This document shows positions 59,350-63,508 of a DNA stretch of 63,508 nucleotides, piece after piece. The position numbers and the translations under genes were made by a program. Each line of letters begins with the position of its first letter. Within the stretch, counting starts at the first letter, position 1. Origin of the DNA: Oceanicaulis sp. BBD 1991-10 (GTDB lineage Bacteria > Pseudomonadota > Alphaproteobacteria > Caulobacterales > Maricaulaceae); NCBI GenBank assembly GCA_001657295.1, contig LYSW01000019.1:1-63508 (forward strand), written 5' to 3'. A model generated the notes under the pieces. That model did no database searches, was not told the origin of the DNA, and saw only the letters and a list, made by a program, of their open reading frames with translations.

Positions 59350-60255
59350 TTATTCGGATTTGGTTTCGGCTTCGGCGGGCGCGGCGTCTTCCGCTTCCGC
59401 CGGTGCGGCTTCAGGAGCGGCGGCTTCGGGAGCGGCGGCTTCAGCCTCGGCAGGCGCGTCCTCGGCGACCGGTTCGGCCGGCGCTTCGGCGGCGTCGGCG
59501 AGACCGAGCGCCTCTTCGCTCGGCGCTTCGCTCGCGCCCAGATCAACGCCCAGAGCCGCCTGGCTGTCGGAGATGCCGTCCAGCACCGCGTCGGCGATCA
59601 AGTCGCAATACAGCGAGATGGCGCGCGCGGCGTCGTCATTGGCCGGGATCGGGAAGTCAATCGGATCGGGATCGCAATTGGTGTCGACCACAGCGACGAC
59701 CGGAATATTCAGGCGCTTGGCCTCCTGAATGGCGATCGCTTCCTTATTGGTGTCCACCACAACCATCAGATCCGGGGTGCCGCCCATTTCCTTGATGCCG
59801 CCCAATGACCGCTCAAGCTTTTCGCGCTCGCGCGAGAGCATCAGGATTTCTTTCTTGGTCAGGCCTTGCGGACCGCCTTCTGCGTCGAGCAAGCCTTCCA
59901 GCTCCCGCAGACGCGTGATCGAATTGGAGATCGTCGACCAATTGGTGAGCGTTCCGCCCAGCCAGCGGTGATTCATGTAGTACTGCGCGCAGCGCTGGGC
60001 CGCGACTGCGATCGGGTCAGCCGCCTGGCGCTTGGTGCCGACGAAAAGCACGCGCCCGCCGGAAGCGGCGACTTCGCGCACCTTGACCAACGCCTGGTGC
60101 AGCAGCGGAACCGTCTGCGACAGGTCGATGATGTGGATGTTTGACCGCTCGCCAAAGATGAAGGGCTTCATCTTCGGATTCCAACGGTGGGTCTGGTGAC
60201 CGAAATGAGCGCCGGCCTCCAGGAGCTGACGCATGGAGAATTCAGGAAGGGCCAT
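59350..60255 (-). CDS. rpsB: 30S ribosomal protein S2 with long acidic C-terminal tail
   Basis: A 301-residue S2. The core (about 1-235) has [40 protein letters not shown] and [20 protein letters not shown]. After that comes a tail of about 60 residues made almost only of Ala, Glu, Pro and Asp ([20 protein letters not shown]). Escherichia coli S2 is about 241 residues, so the tail is extra. The ATG at 60255 has AAGGA upstream; a strong promoter lies 131 bp further up. Confidence 0.96.
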   Translation of the reverse strand: MALPEFSMRQLLEAGAHFGHQTHRWNPKMKPFIFGERSNIHIIDLSQTVPLLHQALVKVREVAASGGRVLFVGTKRQAADPIAVAAQRCAQYYMNHRWLGGTLTNWSTISNSITRLRELEGLLDAEGGPQGLTKKEILMLSREREKLERSLGGIKEMGGTPDLMVVVDTNKEAIAIQEAKRLNIPVVAVVDTNCDPDPIDFPIPANDDAARAISLYCDLIADAVLDGISDSQAALGVDLGASEAPSEEALGLADAAEAPAEPVAEDAPAEAEAAAPEAAAPEAAPAEAEDAAPAEAETKSE

Positions 60256-60330
60256 CGATTTAATCCTTTTCCGGTTGGCCTCCACGAAGCGGAGCCGTCA
60301 ACGCCGACCGTGGCCGGACGCTGAACAGCA

Positions 60331-60360
60331 CCGGAACGACGCCTGACCATCAGGCGCCGG
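60331..60360 (-). promoter_or_regulatory. Hairpin in the rpsB leader
   Basis: CGCCTGA and TCAGGCG (60340-60346, 60350-60356) are perfect arms with a 3-nt loop, and outer CCGG/CCGG can pair further. It lies in the inferred leader of about 125 nt between the rpsB promoter and ATG. Ribosomal-protein leaders often bind their own product; this is a candidate for such control. Confidence 0.4.
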
Positions 60361-60385
60361 AGCTCCGTGTGCGGGATTGCGCGCG

Positions 60386-60414
60386 CTTATAAGGCGGTCG
60401 CGGCTTTGCTGCAA
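60386..60414 (-). promoter_or_regulatory. rpsB promoter
   Basis: On the minus strand TTGCAG (60409-60414) and TATAAG (60386-60391) are separated by 17 bp, a good sigma-70-type promoter in the 298-bp gap between dnaE and rpsB. The rest of that gap (60415-60553) shows no gene or clear terminator. Confidence 0.65.
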
Positions 60415-60553
60415 GCCGATTTGCGGCATTCGGAACAGGGCCCGGAAACGGCTCCCGACGCCTGGTCAACGCCGGGTCGGCACTGCGGTCTGGCCACGCC
60501 CGGCTTCAACGCCTTCCCGCAGGCGCTCCGGACAAGACCGGGGCTGAAAGCGC

Positions 60554-63508
60554 CTAGAGCTGTTCGACTTCGAGCACGCCGGACACCGCTTTGATCGCGG
60601 CGCGCGCCGCCGGATCGATGGCGTGACGGCCCGGAAGCCGCAATTCCGCGCTGCGCCCATCGGCCAACGGCATCACCAGATGGACGCCGCCCTTGGCGCC
60701 GTCCCGCTCGTCGGCCCGGGCGATCCGCTTGTGCAGAGCGTCCAAAGCGTCAACGCCGCAGATGTGGATCCTGATCCCCTCGCCCGCATGCTCAGCCGCG
60801 TTCGGGTCGATCAGATCGGCCCCGTCCACAATGACGCGGAGGCCTTCATCATTATCCTCGATCTTCACATTCAGGCTCGCAGCCGAGCCCGGCTCAAGAA
60901 CGTCGCGAACCTCGCGCAGGACCCGCGGCGGCACGAGCGCCTCGAATTCCCCTGACGGATCCGACAGTGTCACGAAGGCGAATTTCTCGCCGGACCGTTG
61001 GGATATCTTCTCCTGGCGCCGTCTGACGACGGCCGCCATACGGACCGCGGACCGGCCCTCCGCCGCCTTGGCCGGAAGCTCTGCGAACAACGCCACGCCG
61101 CGGCGCGCCAGCATCGGTCGCATGTCGTCCAGGGGGTGGCCGGAGAGATAGAAACCGACCGCAGCCAGCTCTTCATCCAGCCGTCGGACCGGATCGAAAG
61201 GTTCAACGTCCGGCAAGTTCGGCCGCGCCAATCCAGGCGCATCGCCGCCCGTTCCGCCAAATAAAGACACCTGCGCGCTTTCGCGCTCGGCGAAGGCGGA
61301 CTGGCCGAACGCCAGCAAGGTCTCCGCCGCCGCCAGCGTGCGGGCGCGATCCGGCTCCAAGCTGTCGAAGGCGCCGGCCCGGGCGAGGTTTTCGATGGCG
61401 CGCTTATTCACCTGCCGCGGGTCGACCCGCTCGGCGAAGTCGAACAGGTCCTTAAACGGACCGCCCGCCTCGCGCACCTCGACGAGATGCTCCATGGCGG
61501 ACATGCCGACATTGCGCACCGCCCCGAGGGCATAGCGCAGCTTGCCGTCTTCGACGGAAAAGTCCGCCTGAGACGCGTTCACGTCGGGCCCGAGCACTTC
61601 GATCCCCATGCGCCGCGCTTCCTGGAAAAACACCGCCAGCTTGTCGGTATTCGCCGAATCCAGGCTCATCAGCGCCGCCAGGAAAGCGACAGGGTGGTTC
61701 GCCTTCAGCCATCCGGTCTGGTAGGCGATCACGGCGTAGGCGGCGGCGTGGGATTTATTGAAGCCATACCCCGCGAACTCGGCCACCAAATCAAAGATAT
61801 AAGAGGCCTTCTCCCGCGCCACGCCGCGCTCTTCGGCGCCTTTAAGGAAGCGCACGCGCTGCTTGTCCATCTCCTCTTTTTTCTTTTTGCCCATGGCGCG
61901 GCGCAACAGGTCGGCCTCGCCAAGCGAGTAGCCGGACAGGATCTGCGCGATCTGCATCACCTGCTCTTGATAGATGATGACGCCGAAGGTCTCTTTGAGG
62001 ACGGCTTCCAGGTCAGGATGGAGATAGTCGGGCTCCTCCCTGCCGAATTTCCGGTCGACATAGACGTCGATATTCTTCATCGGCCCGGGCCGATAAAGCG
62101 AAATCAGAGCGATGACGTCTTCGATCGTGTCCGGCTTCAGCTTGCGCAGCGTGTCGCGCATGCCCGAACTTTCCAGCTGGAACACGCCGATCGATCCGCC
62201 CGAGCCGAGAAGCTCATAGGTCGCAGGATCATCAAATCCGATCGCATCGATGTCCGGCCGGCCGCCGCCCGACGCCTCGATATAGTCCAGCGCCCGGGCG
62301 ATGACCGTCAGGGTTTTCAGGCCCAGAAAGTCGAACTTCACCAGCCCTGCCGGCTCGACCCATTTCATGTTGAACTGGGTCGCGGGAAGATCGGATCTGG
62401 GGTCGCGATAGAGCGGCACCAGCTCGGTGAGCGGCCGGTCCCCGATCACGACCCCTGCAGCGTGCGTCGAGGCGTTCCGAAACAGGCCTTCCAGCTGAAG
62501 CGCCACCTCGATCAAGCGGTCAACGAGCGCATCTTCGCGCCGCATCTCGGCGATCTTCGGTTCGCTCTCGACCGCCTGGGCGAGCGTGACGGGCTGGGCC
62601 GGATTGTTCGGAACCAGCTTGGCGATGCGGTCGACCAAGCCAAAGGGAAGCTGCAGCACCCGGCCGACATCGCGCACCACCGCGCGCGCCTGCAGCGTTC
62701 CAAACGTGATGATCTGAGCCACGCGGTCATCGCCATAGCGATCCTTTACATAGCGGATCACCTCCCCCCGCCGGTCCTGGCAGAAATCCACATCGAAGTC
62801 GGGCATCGACACCCGCTCGGGATTGAGGAAACGCTCAAACAGCAGACCGAAACGCAATGGATCCAGATCGGTGATGGTCAACGCCCAGGCGACCAGAGAA
62901 CCCGCGCCGGAACCACGGCCGGGGCCCACCGGAATATCGTGCGCCTTCGCCCACTGGATGAAATCGGACACGATCAGGAAATAGCCCGGAAAGCCCATGC
63001 GTTCGATAATGCCGAGCTCATAATCGAGGCGTTCCTGATAAGCCTCCCGCGACGCGGCGGGTTCAACCTTCTCAAGGCGCGCCTGCAGACCCTCGCGCGA
63101 GCGCGCGCGCAACTCCTCGGCTTCGTCACGACCGTCTTTGGTGGGAAAGCGCGGCAGGATCGGCGCGCCTGTGCGGGGCCGGAACGCGCAGCGTTTGGCG
63201 ATGTCCAGGGTGGTCGCGACCGCTTCGGGAAGGTCCTCGAACAGCTTCGCCATCTCTTCGCCGGACTTGAAGTCATGGTCGGCGGTCACCTTTCGGCGAT
63301 CTTCCACGCTGACATAGGCGCCCTCGGCGATGCACATCAGCGCATCATGGGCTTCATGAAGCTGGGGTTTGGAGAAATAGGGCTCATTCGTCGCGACCAG
63401 CGCCAAGCCGCGCGCGTAGGCCCGGTCAATGAGATAATCCTCCGCCGGCACGTCATCCGCGCGGCGATGGCGTTGCAGCTCCATATAGAGCCGGTCCCCA
63501 TAGGCGTT
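60554..63508 (-). CDS. dnaE: DNA polymerase III alpha subunit (N-terminus beyond window)
   Basis: 984 residues of the replicative polymerase, cut at the right edge; roughly 170 N-terminal residues, most of the PHP domain, are missing. The visible part begins within [13 protein letters not shown] of the PHP domain. The palm has the catalytic aspartates in [19 protein letters not shown], the third acidic site region is [20 protein letters not shown], and [20 protein letters not shown] follows. The tail includes the helix-hairpin-helix and OB domain ([19 protein letters not shown]). This is the DnaE1 type, which acts with the clamp and a separate DnaQ. Confidence 0.97.
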   Translation of the reverse strand, partial: NAYGDRLYMELQRHRRADDVPAEDYLIDRAYARGLALVATNEPYFSKPQLHEAHDALMCIAEGAYVSVEDRRKVTADHDFKSGEEMAKLFEDLPEAVATTLDIAKRCAFRPRTGAPILPRFPTKDGRDEAEELRARSREGLQARLEKVEPAASREAYQERLDYELGIIERMGFPGYFLIVSDFIQWAKAHDIPVGPGRGSGAGSLVAWALTITDLDPLRFGLLFERFLNPERVSMPDFDVDFCQDRRGEVIRYVKDRYGDDRVAQIITFGTLQARAVVRDVGRVLQLPFGLVDRIAKLVPNNPAQPVTLAQAVESEPKIAEMRREDALVDRLIEVALQLEGLFRNASTHAAGVVIGDRPLTELVPLYRDPRSDLPATQFNMKWVEPAGLVKFDFLGLKTLTVIARALDYIEASGGGRPDIDAIGFDDPATYELLGSGGSIGVFQLESSGMRDTLRKLKPDTIEDVIALISLYRPGPMKNIDVYVDRKFGREEPDYLHPDLEAVLKETFGVIIYQEQVMQIAQILSGYSLGEADLLRRAMGKKKKEEMDKQRVRFLKGAEERGVAREKASYIFDLVAEFAGYGFNKSHAAAYAVIAYQTGWLKANHPVAFLAALMSLDSANTDKLAVFFQEARRMGIEVLGPDVNASQADFSVEDGKLRYALGAVRNVGMSAMEHLVEVREAGGPFKDLFDFAERVDPRQVNKRAIENLARAGAFDSLEPDRARTLAAAETLLAFGQSAFAERESAQVSLFGGTGGDAPGLARPNLPDVEPFDPVRRLDEELAAVGFYLSGHPLDDMRPMLARRGVALFAELPAKAAEGRSAVRMAAVVRRRQEKISQRSGEKFAFVTLSDPSGEFEALVPPRVLREVRDVLEPGSAASLNVKIEDNDEGLRVIVDGADLIDPNAAEHAGEGIRIHICGVDALDALHKRIARADERDGAKGGVHLVMPLADGRSAELRLPGRHAIDPAARAAIKAVSGVLEVEQL

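Overview
The window is a gene-dense, GC-rich stretch of an alphaproteobacterial chromosome. The likely relatives are the stalked or dimorphic Caulobacterales/Maricaulales (Hyphomonadaceae-like). Four things point there: an alphaproteobacterial LexA box (GTTC-N7-GTTC) at lexA, a PDH E1-beta with its own lipoyl domain, a PopA-like cyclic-di-GMP receptor, and the order rpsB-tsf-pyrH-frr-uppS-cdsA-dxr-rseP-bamA-skp-lpxD-fabZ-lpxA-lpxI-lpxB. No rRNA, tRNA, CRISPR array or insertion sequence was seen.

Layout. 1-3.4 kb: a YihY-type membrane protein cut by the left edge, a class III CoA-transferase/racemase, and the PopA-like regulator. 3.4-11.6 kb (minus): typA, a small membrane protein, a quinone-reductase-like enzyme, gatB and mfd. 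11.8-16.0 kb (plus): a secreted M14 carboxypeptidase and an orphan HExxHxxGxxH metalloprotease. 16.0-18.5 kb (minus): a cupin and two lipoproteins, one of them a TAP-like hydrolase. 18.6-25.4 kb (minus): the pyruvate dehydrogenase genes pdhA, pdhB and pdhC, with four unrelated genes between them. 25.5-32.9 kb (minus): ftsB, eno, rpmF, an AT-rich orphan, pyrG, secG, a pseudo-receiver protein and tpiA. 33.0-40.6 kb (mostly plus): ppiD-trpE, a convergent yibQ-like gene, trpG-trpD-trpC and lexA. 40.6-45.6 kb: comEC (minus), gltX and gltA (plus). 45.6-63.5 kb (minus): the outer-membrane/lipid A cluster from pyrH to lpxB, tsf, rpsB, and dnaE cut by the right edge.

How the genes work together. The 45.6-58.3 kb block makes and assembles the cell envelope: undecaprenyl and CDP-diacylglycerol precursors, isoprenoids, lipid A through LpxA/LpxD/LpxI/LpxB, BamA with a Skp-like chaperone, and RseP proteolysis. 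The rest is mostly central housekeeping: translation, glycolysis to TCA entry, tryptophan synthesis, and DNA repair with the SOS response.

The least ordinary segment is about 27.82-28.84 kb. A visibly AT-rich gene of unknown function sits exactly between two 14-bp direct repeats. One repeat is the last codons and stop region of pyrG; the other is a displaced copy that still encodes the same C-terminal residues and an in-frame stop. This looks like a one-gene element inserted at the 3' end of pyrG. Also notable are two degenerate signalling proteins: the PopA-like GGDEF protein with AADEF and an intact RxxD I-site, and a receiver domain with Glu in place of the phospho-acceptor Asp.
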